NCBI GenBank assembly: GCA_948968885.1
Contig: CAREUR010000011.1
Span: 1-35,759 of the forward strand
Length of the DNA: 35,759 bases
Direction: 5' to 3'
DNA from: an uncultured Eubacteriales bacterium
GTDB lineage: Bacteria > Bacillota > Clostridia > Oscillospirales > Acutalibacteraceae
Shown: positions 15,381 through 23,769 of the stretch, one piece after another
Layout of the letters: each line of letters opens with the position of its first letter
Numbering within the stretch: the stretch's first letter is position 1
The notes under the pieces: model-generated
Database searches by the model: none
What the model was told of the DNA's origin: nothing
The model's input: the letters and a program-made list of their open reading frames with translations, nothing else
Made by a program: the position numbers and the translations under genes

Positions 15381-16349
15381 TTAAATGTTTAACTTTATCT
15401 GATTATTCGTAACGATGTCATTGTTAAAATAGTCCATCCCCAAGCCATCCAGCAGCTCTTTTGCCGCGTTATAGCCCATCTTTTTCTGCCGATTATTCAT
15501 CGCAGCGACTTCCACAATAATCGCCAAATTTCGGCCGGGCGTTACCGGGATCGTCACAATCGGAATATTCACGCCCAGAATTTTCGCATATTCGTTTTCT
15601 ATGCCGATTCTATCGTAAATCTTGGCCCTGTCCCACATCTCAAGGTTGACCACCATGTCAATCTCCTGCGTCACCTTTACAGAACCCATTCCAAAAATGC
15701 TCCGAGCGTCAATGATGCCCACGCCGCGCAGTTCAATAAAATGCCGAAGATTTTTTGGCGCCGAGCCTGTTAGCTTTTTGTCGTTAATTTTTCTTATCTG
15801 CACCGAGTCATCCGCAACCAGCCGATGCCCACGTTGAATCAGCTCTATCGCCGTCTCGCTTTTACCAACGCCGCTGTCGCCGATAATATATATCCCCTGG
15901 CCATAAACCTCCACCAGCACGCCGTGCCTCGTAATGCGCGGTGCCAGCTTTACGTCCAAGAACTCCACAATATCGGCAATAAAATTCGAAGTCATCTTGG
16001 AAGTACGCAAAATCGGGATAAAATTCTTCTTCGCCGCCTTAATAAGCTCCGGGTACGGTTCAATGTTCTTCGTGATTATCACCGCGGGTGGCTCAAATGC
16101 AAAGATTCCATCCAATATTTTATACCGCTCATCGCTCGTCAAGCCCGACAAATACGCGTTTTCCGTCCGGCCCATAACAACCAACCGAGTGCTATTAAAA
16201 TAGTCAAAAAAGCCGGTCAGCTCCAGACCCAAGCGGTTAACGTCCTTTTCGGATATCAAAATTTTGTCCGGATCATCCGGCATAAACGCGATATTAAGCC
16301 TCATGCTGCTTATGATGTTCGTCAACGACACCGAAAAATTGTTCGACAT
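15381..16349 (-). CDS. hprK: HPr kinase/phosphorylase
   Basis: This bifunctional enzyme adds or removes phosphate on Ser46 of HPr and so controls carbon catabolite repression with CcpA. The C-terminal catalytic half has Walker A GDSGVGKS (about residues 157-164). It also has the DDSVQI motif and the HprK signature ELRGVGIIDARSIFGMGSV, ending with PVTPGRNLAIIVEVAA. The N-terminal half is the regulatory domain. ATG 16349 has GGGTGAT just upstream; GTG at 16364 would put that site inside the gene. It is the first gene of the hprK-murB-rapZ-whiA-cwlD run, directly behind a near-consensus promoter. Confidence 0.96.
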   Translation of the reverse strand: MSNNFSVSLTNIISSMRLNIAFMPDDPDKILISEKDVNRLGLELTGFFDYFNSTRLVVMGRTENAYLSGLTSDERYKILDGIFAFEPPAVIITKNIEPYPELIKAAKKNFIPILRTSKMTSNFIADIVEFLDVKLAPRITRHGVLVEVYGQGIYIIGDSGVGKSETAIELIQRGHRLVADDSVQIRKINDKKLTGSAPKNLRHFIELRGVGIIDARSIFGMGSVKVTQEIDMVVNLEMWDRAKIYDRIGIENEYAKILGVNIPIVTIPVTPGRNLAIIVEVAAMNNRQKKMGYNAAKELLDGLGMDYFNNDIVTNNQIKLNI

Positions 16350-16394
16350 TTTATCACCCGCCACCTTGTTTTTTCACGAAATCGCCATAAAAAC

Positions 16395-16423
16395 ATTATA
16401 GCCCAGCTTAAAATTATTTTCAA
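16395..16423 (-). promoter_or_regulatory. Near-consensus sigma-A promoter of the hprK operon
   Basis: On the minus strand -35 TTGAAA (16418-16423), a 17-base spacer and a perfect -10 TATAAT (16395-16400). Transcription would start near 16388, about 40 bases before ATG 16349. Confidence 0.75.
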
Positions 16424-16447
16424 GGAGACGAGAAATCGTGCCACAGC

Positions 16448-17581
16448 TTAATAAACCAAGCTGCTTATCTTTTGGTTCGCGCCCATGTATCTTATTTTGG
16501 CCTGCGCGCTGATTTCATAATCTGCAGCTTTTAGGACTTCCTCCATATTTGCTAAATTCTCTTTAAAAAATCCGGCGTTTGCGTTCATGATGTGCCGATA
16601 AAAGTTAAAGATGTCGCAACCATTCTTTTTAATGCACGAATCAATGGCTTTCTGCATCAATTCTGTGAGCCTGCTTTCGATAATCGGTTTAATTTCGCTA
16701 TTTGCCGCAAGATTATCCGCATTGTACAGTTCTAAATCTGCACACAAACTTACGTTAAACACCGGCCTGTTGCTATCAACGCTCACATTTATTTTTGACT
16801 TTGCCTTGCTCAGCTCGTAGTATAGCTGCGCGTCGCCCACGTTTATGCTGTCCGCAATATTTTTAGCTTTCTTGTAGATCAAAAGCACGCCCTTCGTGGC
16901 CTCTTCGCTCAAGATATCCGTCAATTTGTCGGACTTAAACAGCGCAATTTGGGAGCAAGCCACCTTCCCCTCATCTTCATTATATTCAAGAAGCCACACT
17001 TTTGCTGCTTTTTGCGGATTTTCAAGGTCGCTTAAAAGATATCGAATGTTAGAATTTATGCCATCGTCGCTCTCTTTGCCTATTTTCGATATCGACACGA
17101 TGTCCTCTGCGTTGACTATATCGCCATCGCCCTCGTTTGCTAACACATCTTTTGCCGCTGCGCTCGAGATTAGCACCTCCACCGTTGGGCGAAGTTTATG
17201 GTTTGTAGAAAAAAACTTTATAATTTCTTTTATCCCGGACTTTGCCGTTTCCTGGCCGATTATCAAGACTATCGCGTGAGAATATAATATCTTTTTGCCG
17301 GTCTGGTTCTCGATTTTGTTCACGGTTTCAATCAAGGTCGGCGCCGTTGCCGATATATTTACTATGCTTTTGCCCTCCTCCTCTGAGCTTGCCTCTGACG
17401 TTGTTTGGGTGTTCAGCGCCTGCACAGTTAGTTCGTAGGCGCCCTCGGTTTTGTCCACCCCGATTCCATAGACTATCAGCTGCTCGTCCAAGCCCGCCAC
17501 CTGGGTGCATCCGCACAAAAAGCCCACCAACACTAGCTCCAGCAAAATTACAATCTTTTTTGTTGTTATCATTTTCCTCAT
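16448..17581 (-). CDS. gerAC: Ger(x)C family spore germination lipoprotein (receptor C subunit)
   Basis: The lipoprotein subunit of a GerA-type germinant receptor in the spore inner membrane. The N-terminus has a basic start, a hydrophobic stretch and a lipobox LCGC with lipidated Cys25. It continues with AGLDEQLIVYGIGVDKTEGAYELTVQ, a hallmark of Ger(x)C proteins, and further three-domain features. At 377 aa it has family length. ATG 17581 has AGG directly against it; ATG 17572 three codons later is better spaced from GAGGATGAGG and may be the true start. It is the last gene of the gerAA-AB-AC operon, 12 bases after gerAB. Confidence 0.9.
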   Translation of the reverse strand: MRKMITTKKIVILLELVLVGFLCGCTQVAGLDEQLIVYGIGVDKTEGAYELTVQALNTQTTSEASSEEEGKSIVNISATAPTLIETVNKIENQTGKKILYSHAIVLIIGQETAKSGIKEIIKFFSTNHKLRPTVEVLISSAAAKDVLANEGDGDIVNAEDIVSISKIGKESDDGINSNIRYLLSDLENPQKAAKVWLLEYNEDEGKVACSQIALFKSDKLTDILSEEATKGVLLIYKKAKNIADSINVGDAQLYYELSKAKSKINVSVDSNRPVFNVSLCADLELYNADNLAANSEIKPIIESRLTELMQKAIDSCIKKNGCDIFNFYRHIMNANAGFFKENLANMEEVLKAADYEISAQAKIRYMGANQKISSLVY

Positions 17582-17593
17582 CCTCGCAAACCC

Positions 17594-18664
17594 TCACTTT
17601 ATCTGCATTTTGTGCTTTATTAAAATTACCAGCGGAATCACAAACGCCGTTGCCATGGTGAACATGAAGATAAATTTTATGTCGTAAAAAAAGTACGAAA
17701 CTTCCTTGAACATCGGCAAAATCAGGCTTAAAATCAGCACCAACACGTCGCTCAAAAATATTATTATTTTGCTTTTGCCCTCGCCAAACAGCCGCTTCAT
17801 TACCGAGAAGAACGCGAACAAAAACAGCGACACCGTTATGAAGAGCCCCGACGTGAAGATTCCAAGATAGATCGCGTCCATTCGCTTAAACACGCCGATT
17901 CCGGCCACGCTTGTTGCTGTGTATATCGGGAAATTCTGCGTTTTTAGGTAGTCCCCCAGCGCGCCCGTGACGACTGCTATCACCAAAACAAACAGCGCAT
18001 AAATCGATACGGTCGATGCTATCAGCGTTTTCTTTATGTTGCCTTTGGCAAATGGCATAATTATTGCCGCAAGCGGGATATAAAACGACAGCGAGGCCAA
18101 ATATACCGTGCCGTTGACTGTGTCCATTAAGCCTTCAAATAGCAGCGGCGGGAAGTTCATCACGTCAATTTGTGGAATCAGCGTAAAAACTATAAACGCG
18201 ATCGACGCGCAGATGATGAACAATATTATTGTACAGGCTCGCGCTATGCCTTCTATCCCCTTGCATGTGGCGTAGGATGCCGCCAGAATCACGCAAAGCG
18301 TTAGCATAAAGAGCGAGATGTCCGGATTTACGACGTCTCGCACGAAGATGTTGAACAGCGACAGTGTATAGCAGTATGCAAAAAGGTAGTAGACTCCGTA
18401 AATTATCAGGAATACTGTTCCTAATTTTTTGAAATTTACCGCACAATTGTCCGCGATGCTCATTGTGGGGTTTATTTTATACAGCTTATACATCGGCAGG
18501 AGGTACACCACGTTGATCAAAAGTGCTATCGCCGCCGAGATGACGTGGTCCCACATGCTGCTGCTTTGCGCCATTGGCAGGTTGTAGGTTATTCCTATGA
18601 TTATATTGACTAAAAACAGCAGTGAGAACAGTTGTGGCGCGGTTATTATGTCTTTTCGTTCCAT
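17594..18664 (-). CDS. gerAB: GerAB-type germination receptor permease subunit
   Basis: A 356-aa polytopic membrane protein of the APC superfamily (spore permease) that contributes germinant specificity to GerA-type receptors. About ten hydrophobic helices are visible. The first begins ITAPQLFSLLFLVNIIIGITY and the last is FIFMFTMATAFVIPLVILI before a basic tail. The length matches GerAB/GerKB. It lies 21 bases after gerAA and 12 before gerAC. The germinant cannot be told from sequence. Confidence 0.93.
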   Translation of the reverse strand: MERKDIITAPQLFSLLFLVNIIIGITYNLPMAQSSSMWDHVISAAIALLINVVYLLPMYKLYKINPTMSIADNCAVNFKKLGTVFLIIYGVYYLFAYCYTLSLFNIFVRDVVNPDISLFMLTLCVILAASYATCKGIEGIARACTIILFIICASIAFIVFTLIPQIDVMNFPPLLFEGLMDTVNGTVYLASLSFYIPLAAIIMPFAKGNIKKTLIASTVSIYALFVLVIAVVTGALGDYLKTQNFPIYTATSVAGIGVFKRMDAIYLGIFTSGLFITVSLFLFAFFSVMKRLFGEGKSKIIIFLSDVLVLILSLILPMFKEVSYFFYDIKFIFMFTMATAFVIPLVILIKHKMQIK

Positions 18665-18685
18665 TGTCGGCTCCTTTATTTTTGG

Positions 18686-20206
18686 CTAATGCGGCATGTT
18701 TTGTACATTTTCGGTCTTTTGCGATAACGTCTTCCAGCCGGCTCTCATTATTACGTCTCGCATGCTGTAGAGGTTAAACGGTGCAATCGGCGCTACAAAC
18801 GGGATTCCGAAATTTGATTTTGCGCAGATGTTCACAATCAGCACCGAAAACAGCAACATCACGCCCCAGATTCCTAATATGCCGCCCACTAGGATGAATA
18901 TGAGTCTTAAAATTGCGGTTGGCTCGTACAAATTCGGGATTACATAAGATGATATCGCTGTCAAAGCAACAACCATCAAAGTCGGCGCACCAATTAACCC
19001 GGCGTTTACTGCGGTTTCGCCTATTACCAGGCCTCCCACGATGCTCACAGCGTGCCCCAGCGGCCGCGGTAGTCGCAGTCCGGCTTCTCGCATGATTTCG
19101 TATACAAAGTGGATGATCAACGTCTCTAGCATCAGCGGAAACGGCGTGCCGGCGATTGCGTAGGCTATTTTGCTTATCAGCCGGTCGGGAAAGACCTCGG
19201 GGTTAAACACGGCAAGCGCGACGTATAGCCCTGGCAGTAGCGTCGAGATTAAAAACGACAAATATTTTAGCCATCTTGTCAGCGTTGCAAAGTACGGCCT
19301 TTCGGCGTAATCGTCGATTGTCTGGAAGTACTCCACAAACAAGTACGGCACAATTAGCGCGGTTGGCGTGCCGTCCACCAAAATCGCTATTCGGCCTTCG
19401 GAGATTTTTCCGCAGACGGTATCGGGCCGCTCAGAATACCCCACCCCGCTAAAAAAAGATAAGTCGCCCTCCTCTTCTAGGTATGGCATTAGGTATTCTG
19501 CCGCGAGGACGTTCTTTAAGTCTATTTTGGCAAGCCGCCGTTTGAGCTCTGCCAGGATTTTGCTCGAGACGGTTCCATTTATATAGCACAGACAGATGTC
19601 GGTTTTGCTGATCTGACCCACCGTCGAAAACTCAAATTTAAGTTTCGGGTTCTTGATTCGCCGCCGTATGAGCGTGAGGTTTATTCTTATGGCCTCCACA
19701 AAGCCCTCTTTTGAGCCTTTTTGCATGACTTCTGTCTCCGGCTCTGCGATGCTTCTAAAGTTAAACCCCTGCACTCCGATGGCTAGCGCCTTTTCGCATT
19801 CGTCAAACAAAAGTAGCGCAAATCCCGACATCACCAGCTTAAACGCATCTTCAAAGGTCAGCACGTCTATCTGCTCGCTTATTGTCAAGATGTTGCTTTT
19901 TATATACTCTAGCTTCTCCTCGCTAGACAGCGCTTCTTCGCCAAACGCGTAAACAATCGGATTCATCACGCTGGTTGCAAATGTTTCTTTGTTTATCATG
20001 CCCTCCATCGTGATTATTGCGGCGTTTGTGTTTAATATTTTTACCGGCTTTATTGTTAGGTCGGCACTTTCGTCAAATGATTTTTTAAAATATTCTAGAT
20101 TTTTCTCCAACGAATTTGACAGCGGCTGCTTCTTTTCTTTTTCATCTTGCGTCTCATTTTGCGCGGATTTACACCTATGCATCAGCTTATTTAGAAAATT
20201 TCGCAT
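18686..20206 (-). CDS. gerAA: GerAA-type spore germination receptor subunit A
   Basis: The A subunit of the germinant receptor, recently shown in B. subtilis to oligomerise as a ligand-gated ion channel. A basic and acidic N-terminal cytoplasmic domain (about residues 1-300) includes the GerA signatures GYSERPDTVCGKISEGRIAI and LVDGTPTALIVP. The C-terminal membrane domain has about five helices, with PFPLMLETLIIHF, REAGLRLPRPLG and GGLVIGETAVNAGLI. At 506 aa the length is typical. ATG 20206 has GGGGG about ten bases upstream. It is the first gene of the operon; a sigma-G promoter is expected in the 102-base divergent gap but none was convincing on this strand. Confidence 0.95.
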   Translation of the reverse strand: MRNFLNKLMHRCKSAQNETQDEKEKKQPLSNSLEKNLEYFKKSFDESADLTIKPVKILNTNAAIITMEGMINKETFATSVMNPIVYAFGEEALSSEEKLEYIKSNILTISEQIDVLTFEDAFKLVMSGFALLLFDECEKALAIGVQGFNFRSIAEPETEVMQKGSKEGFVEAIRINLTLIRRRIKNPKLKFEFSTVGQISKTDICLCYINGTVSSKILAELKRRLAKIDLKNVLAAEYLMPYLEEEGDLSFFSGVGYSERPDTVCGKISEGRIAILVDGTPTALIVPYLFVEYFQTIDDYAERPYFATLTRWLKYLSFLISTLLPGLYVALAVFNPEVFPDRLISKIAYAIAGTPFPLMLETLIIHFVYEIMREAGLRLPRPLGHAVSIVGGLVIGETAVNAGLIGAPTLMVVALTAISSYVIPNLYEPTAILRLIFILVGGILGIWGVMLLFSVLIVNICAKSNFGIPFVAPIAPFNLYSMRDVIMRAGWKTLSQKTENVQNMPH

Positions 20207-20262
20207 TTTTAATCATCCCCCATGTTAATGATTTGCAAAATCTTCATAATTTATACAGATTT

Positions 20263-20292
20263 GCATAATTTTGATAATTTTGATGCAAACTA
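20263..20292 (+). promoter_or_regulatory. Sigma-G-like promoter of the DUF421-DUF4363 pair
   Basis: GCATA (20263-20267), an 18-base gap, then CAAACTA (20286-20292) matches the forespore sigma-G pattern (GHATR, 18 bases, CATWMTA) except for one base. The start would be near 20299, giving a very short leader with the ribosome site GGTGAT at its very 5' end, which is a point against it. The same stretch contains the inverted repeat TTTGCAT/ATGCAAA. Confidence 0.4.
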
Positions 20293-20308
20293 TTGCTGGT
20301 GATAAAAC

Positions 20309-20986
20309 ATGACAATCTCATTAATTCGGACTCTTTTGCTTTACATGATAATAATCTTGGCGGTGCGACTCATGGGCAAGCGGCAAATTAGCGACCTGCA
20401 GACTTCTGAACTCGTGGTCACCTTTTTGATTTCTAACATTGCGTCCATCCCGATGCAAAACTCGAGTATTCCGCTTTTTGCCGGGCTTATACCTATAATT
20501 GTCCTGGTTGTTTGCGAGATTGTTCTTTCTAACATTATGCTTAAAAGCTGCAAGTTTCGAAAGTTCATTTGCGGGAGCCCCGTTGTAATCATCGATCACG
20601 GAAAAATCGATCAAAAAGTCATGAAGGATCTGCGCATGACTACAGAAGATCTCTTTGAGCAGCTGCGCCAGCTAGACGTTTTTAGCCTGCAGGATATTGA
20701 TTTTGCCATAATAGAGACAAACGGCCAAATGAGCATAATGAAAAAGCCAGAGAAGCAGCAAGTCGATGCGAGTATGCTTGGTTTGTCGCTGTCTCCTCAG
20801 GAGCTCGAAACGGTTATAATAAGTGACGGAGAAATTTCGGACTCCTCGCTATCTCTATGCAAATTATCCAAAAAATGGGTCCGTGGCGTCCTAAATAAAA
20901 AACATCTGGCCCTAAAAGACGTGTTCATCATGACGGCCGACAAAAACAAAAACTTCAATATCATAAAAAAAGAGGACTTAAAATGA
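20309..20986 (+). CDS. DUF421 (YetF-family) membrane protein
   Basis: A 225-aa protein of the DUF421/YetF family. Two to three hydrophobic helices lie at the N-terminus (residues 5-20, 40-80). The family motif MGKRQISDLQTSELVVTFLI sits between them, followed by the cytoplasmic alpha/beta module that has VVIIDHGKIDQKVMKDLRM and the segment LFEQLRQLDVFSLQDIDFAIIETNG. DUF421 proteins occur in spore inner membranes of Bacillus, and one (2Duf) has been linked to spore resistance; the molecular role is still unclear. The start ATG follows GGTGAT. The gene is divergent from gerAA and overlaps the next gene by four bases, so the two are probably co-translated. A forespore role is inferred from context. 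Confidence 0.9.
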   Translation: MTISLIRTLLLYMIIILAVRLMGKRQISDLQTSELVVTFLISNIASIPMQNSSIPLFAGLIPIIVLVVCEIVLSNIMLKSCKFRKFICGSPVVIIDHGKIDQKVMKDLRMTTEDLFEQLRQLDVFSLQDIDFAIIETNGQMSIMKKPEKQQVDASMLGLSLSPQELETVIISDGEISDSSLSLCKLSKKWVRGVLNKKHLALKDVFIMTADKNKNFNIIKKEDLK

Positions 20987-21363
20987 AGCGCTTTATTATT
21001 GCGATAATCCTGTTTGTAATCACGGTTTCGTGCTGCGTGGCCGAAAATATCTGGCTCAACAATAGCGTTAAGCTGTTCACAGCAGATATCAACAGCGTCA
21101 TGCAAAACGTTAGCGATGAAAATTCTGATAAAGCCCAAAATTTAGCCACCGATGTGGTTGATCGGTGGCAAGAGCAACAAATTTTTCTGTCTACTTTTAT
21201 TAATCACGAACATCTGGATAAAATCACTCAGGCCATGATAAGCATGCGCACAAACCTTTCTCAAGGTCAAATTGAGGATTTTTTTGTCGATGCCGAACTT
21301 AGCAAGTCCCTGTTTGAATACCTTCGGAGCAACGACATTCCAACCCCACAAAACATTTTGTAG
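20983..21363 (+). CDS. DUF4363 family protein
   Basis: The 126-aa product has one N-terminal hydrophobic anchor or signal (IIAIILFVITVSCCVA) and a helical extracytoplasmic remainder with a tryptophan in WQEQQIFLSTFINHEHLD. This fits DUF4363, a family repeatedly encoded directly after DUF421 genes in spore-forming Clostridia. The ATG overlaps the preceding stop (ATGA), which indicates coupling. A physical partnership with the DUF421 protein in the membrane is a fair inference; function is unknown. It converges on spo0A with 15 bases between the stops. Confidence 0.8.
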   Translation: MKRFIIAIILFVITVSCCVAENIWLNNSVKLFTADINSVMQNVSDENSDKAQNLATDVVDRWQEQQIFLSTFINHEHLDKITQAMISMRTNLSQGQIEDFFVDAELSKSLFEYLRSNDIPTPQNIL

Positions 21364-21378
21364 AAGACTTGCAAATTT

Positions 21379-22185
21379 TTAGCTAGCCGTCTTCATTTGC
21401 AGCCGCAATTTATCCGAGATCATCGCAATGAATTCGCTGTTAGTTGGCTTGCCTCTGCTGTTATGTATTGTATAGCCAAAATAAGAATTCAAAATGTCCA
21501 CATCGCCTCTATCCCACGCCACTTCTATTGCATGGCGGATCGCTCTTTCTACTCGTGAGGAGGTGGTCGAGAACTTCTTTGCTACCGACGGATACAGCTG
21601 CTTCGTTACGGCGTTGATTATCTCTGGGTTTTCTACCGACATTATAATAGAGTCTCGCAAATAGTGGTACCCCTTTATATGCGCCGGAACCCCTATCTGA
21701 TGTAAAATTTCCGTTACTTTAAATTCGATTCCAAGCTCTTTGCTCACATTGTTCGCCACCTTTTCTGCAGAGCCCGCCGCGTGGCCCTCTGCTTTGCTTA
21801 TTTTATACATGTCGCTCAAAAGGTCCAGAATCCGCTCTGCCAGGTTGTTTATGTCAAACGGCTTTAGCACAAAATACGATGCTCCGGCCGAAAGCGCTTC
21901 TTTTTCTAGCACATCACTGTTAAAATTAGATAATACTATGAATATCGGCTTTATCATGCCTTTTTTCTCGCTAAACGACTTCATGACTCCGATTGCATCA
22001 AGCTTTGGCATAAATAAATCCATTATAACAACATCTGGCTTATACTTTTTTATTGACTCTAAAAGCGCCACGCCGTCTTTTTGTACGATTCTACTCTCTA
22101 TGCCCAAATTTTTGAACACCCCTACGGCCTCTCGATTTAGTTCTTCAGATTCCTCTGCAATTAGCAGTTTAACAAGATTTCCCAT
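21379..22185 (-). CDS. spo0A: Sporulation master regulator Spo0A
   Basis: The response regulator that, when phosphorylated, starts sporulation and changes stationary-phase transcription. The receiver domain has an acidic pair (E11, E12), the phospho-acceptor D56 in VVIMDLFMPKLD, and the conserved lysine in FVLKPFD. The C-terminal Spo0A effector domain contains the recognition helix region SVAKKFSTTSSRVERAIRHA and the GDVDILNSYFGYTIHNSRGKPTNSEF signature. At 268 aa it is full length. Spo0A proteins usually carry Asp-Asp in the acidic pocket; here it is Glu-Glu, a conservative change. GGAGG precedes ATG by seven bases. It follows spoIVB as in other Firmicutes, with its own promoter between them. 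Confidence 0.98.
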   Translation of the reverse strand: MGNLVKLLIAEESEELNREAVGVFKNLGIESRIVQKDGVALLESIKKYKPDVVIMDLFMPKLDAIGVMKSFSEKKGMIKPIFIVLSNFNSDVLEKEALSAGASYFVLKPFDINNLAERILDLLSDMYKISKAEGHAAGSAEKVANNVSKELGIEFKVTEILHQIGVPAHIKGYHYLRDSIIMSVENPEIINAVTKQLYPSVAKKFSTTSSRVERAIRHAIEVAWDRGDVDILNSYFGYTIHNSRGKPTNSEFIAMISDKLRLQMKTAS

Positions 22186-22211
22186 AGTTTTTCCTCCAGT
22201 TATTATTTATC

Positions 22212-22248
22212 GTAACCTTATGTTACCATATGCTGGAATAAATAGCAA
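22212..22248 (-). promoter_or_regulatory. spo0A promoter with an overlapping inverted repeat
   Basis: On the minus strand -35 TTGCTA (22243-22248), a 17-base spacer and -10 TAACAT (22220-22225). GTAAC (22212-22216) and GTTAC (22222-22226) form a 5-bp inverted repeat with a 5-base centre over the -10 and start region, a possible operator. No good 0A box or sigma-H promoter was seen here. Confidence 0.5.
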
Positions 22249-22302
22249 GTGTTTCCAACTGAATTTTTGAAGTTTGGTACCTACAATAAAATCTTACAAT
22301 AT

Positions 22303-23538
22303 TTAGGAGATTTTTTTATAATCTGTGTCGTTTAAATCTTGCAGTTTGGCGATCATATTTTCGGCAAAAATGGCATATCCTCTCTGTGGGTCATTTACAA
22401 AAACGTGCGTAATAGCGCCAATTAGCATACCATTTTGGATGATCGGACTGCCGCTCATTCCTTGAATTATTCCTCCTGTTTCGCCAAGCAGCCTTTCGTC
22501 CGTGATCTTGATTATCATGTTCTTGCTCATGGCCTCTTCGTTGTAATTTATGTGGACGATGTCGATGTCATAATATTCGGGCGTAGAGCCAAACACCGTG
22601 GTCAAAATCTGAGCTTTGCCCTGCTTTGCTTGTTGCTTCATTGCCACTGGAATAGGCTCGGTTGAACTTGGCGTGCTATTAAATTTGCCATAAATCCCGC
22701 TATAAGTATTTTCTGTTAAGGTTCCGATGGGTTCGCCCTCGATAAAATAAGCCTTTAACTCGCCGGGATTGCCTCTCATGCCTTTAGAAATCCCGTTGAT
22801 GTTCACCTTTATTATGTCTCCATGCGACAATGGCAGCAGTTCGCCTGTGTCTATGTCGCAAATACCGTGGCCCAAGCCTCCAAACGTCTTGGTCTTTTCG
22901 TCCCAAAACGTCACCGTTCCAATCCCAGCAGAGCTGTCCCTCACCCAGATGCCCAGCTTATACGCGCCGTCAGTCTCATTTCTTGCCGGCTTGATGCTCG
23001 TCTCATACTTCATTCCATTCCTTATCACCTCTGCAAAAAGGTCATCTCCGCCGCTTTCTTCTACCACTTTTATCAGCTCTTCGTTGCTGTTGACTTCGTT
23101 TTGGTTCACGTTTAATATGATGTCTCCCTTTTGCAGCCCCGCTTGCTTCGCCGGATTAACCACGCCATCGCTTTTTGTCTTGACGTCCGATATCCCCACA
23201 ACGATGACGCCTTTGGTAAACAGCTTTACCCCAAACGTGCTGCCGCCGGGCACAACGTAGACATCCTCTATTTTTTGTATATTTACTTTTTTTATTGGGA
23301 TCATATTCATAAACAAAACTTTTGCGTCGTAGGTTTGCAAGTCGTTTTCTTTAAGCACCGGCCGGATTGTTACGGATTCATCCGCACTAATGTTTAAGTA
23401 ATTTTTTATATTAGCGCTGCAAGTGGACGTGACTTTGTAGCTGTCCGGCAAATAAGACGCCGTGACCTCGCAAAAGGTCAGTACAAAGCAAGCCAAAACG
23501 CCCGTCACTAATGATAATCCCTTAAAGAACTTTTTCAA
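22303..23538 (-). CDS. spoIVB: SpoIVB serine peptidase (family S55)
   Basis: A forespore-secreted serine protease that cleaves SpoIVFA in the intermembrane space and so triggers pro-sigma-K processing in the mother cell. An N-terminal signal/anchor (LSLVTGVLACFVLTFCEVTA) is followed by a PDZ domain (VYVVPGGSTFGVKLFTKGV to AEVIRNG). The S55 peptidase domain has the catalytic His in TFGGLGHGICD and the catalytic Ser in GIIQGMSGSPIIQNG. The 411-aa length fits. The start chosen is TTG 23536-23538, eight bases after GGAGG; the longer frame from 23559 would place that site inside the gene. No clear sigma-F or sigma-G promoter was found upstream. Tandem terminators insulate it from the surface-protein gene. 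Confidence 0.95.
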   Translation of the reverse strand: MKKFFKGLSLVTGVLACFVLTFCEVTASYLPDSYKVTSTCSANIKNYLNISADESVTIRPVLKENDLQTYDAKVLFMNMIPIKKVNIQKIEDVYVVPGGSTFGVKLFTKGVIVVGISDVKTKSDGVVNPAKQAGLQKGDIILNVNQNEVNSNEELIKVVEESGGDDLFAEVIRNGMKYETSIKPARNETDGAYKLGIWVRDSSAGIGTVTFWDEKTKTFGGLGHGICDIDTGELLPLSHGDIIKVNINGISKGMRGNPGELKAYFIEGEPIGTLTENTYSGIYGKFNSTPSSTEPIPVAMKQQAKQGKAQILTTVFGSTPEYYDIDIVHINYNEEAMSKNMIIKITDERLLGETGGIIQGMSGSPIIQNGMLIGAITHVFVNDPQRGYAIFAENMIAKLQDLNDTDYKKIS

Positions 23539-23629
23539 TTTCCTCACCTCCAAATTCAATAAGTCGTATAACTATAGTTTTTCACAATACCGTTTTTTTA
23601 TTTTGTTAAATGTTAACGCTCCTGCCAAA

Positions 23630-23659
23630 TAAAAAAAAGACTAGTAATAAGGCTAATCT
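23630..23659 (-). terminator. Second of two tandem terminators behind the surface-protein gene
   Basis: On the minus strand AGATTAG/CTAGTCT (23653-23659 with 23638-23644, one G-T pair, 8-base loop) runs straight into eight T. It lies between the surface-protein gene and spoIVB. Confidence 0.7.
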
Positions 23660-23699
23660 TTAATATATGATATAAAACTTTAATTTGGTAATTTTAAAG

Positions 23700-23742
23700 C
23701 TAAAATTAAAAGCGACAGCTGTCACAATAACAAGCCATCGCT
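23700..23742 (-). terminator. First of two tandem terminators behind the surface-protein gene
   Basis: On the minus strand AGCGATGGC/GCTGTCGCT (23734-23742 with 23711-23719) makes a 9-bp stem with two G-T pairs and a 14-base loop, followed by TTTTAATTTT. It lies 27 bases after the stop at 23770. Confidence 0.65.
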
Positions 23743-23769
23743 CTTATTTTTATTTTATTTTTCTAGATT

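Noticed and set aside
20207..20308. Sigma-G promoter for gerAA on the minus strand.
   Set aside because: GTATA and CATTAAC are both present but 21 bases apart instead of about 18, so no call was made.
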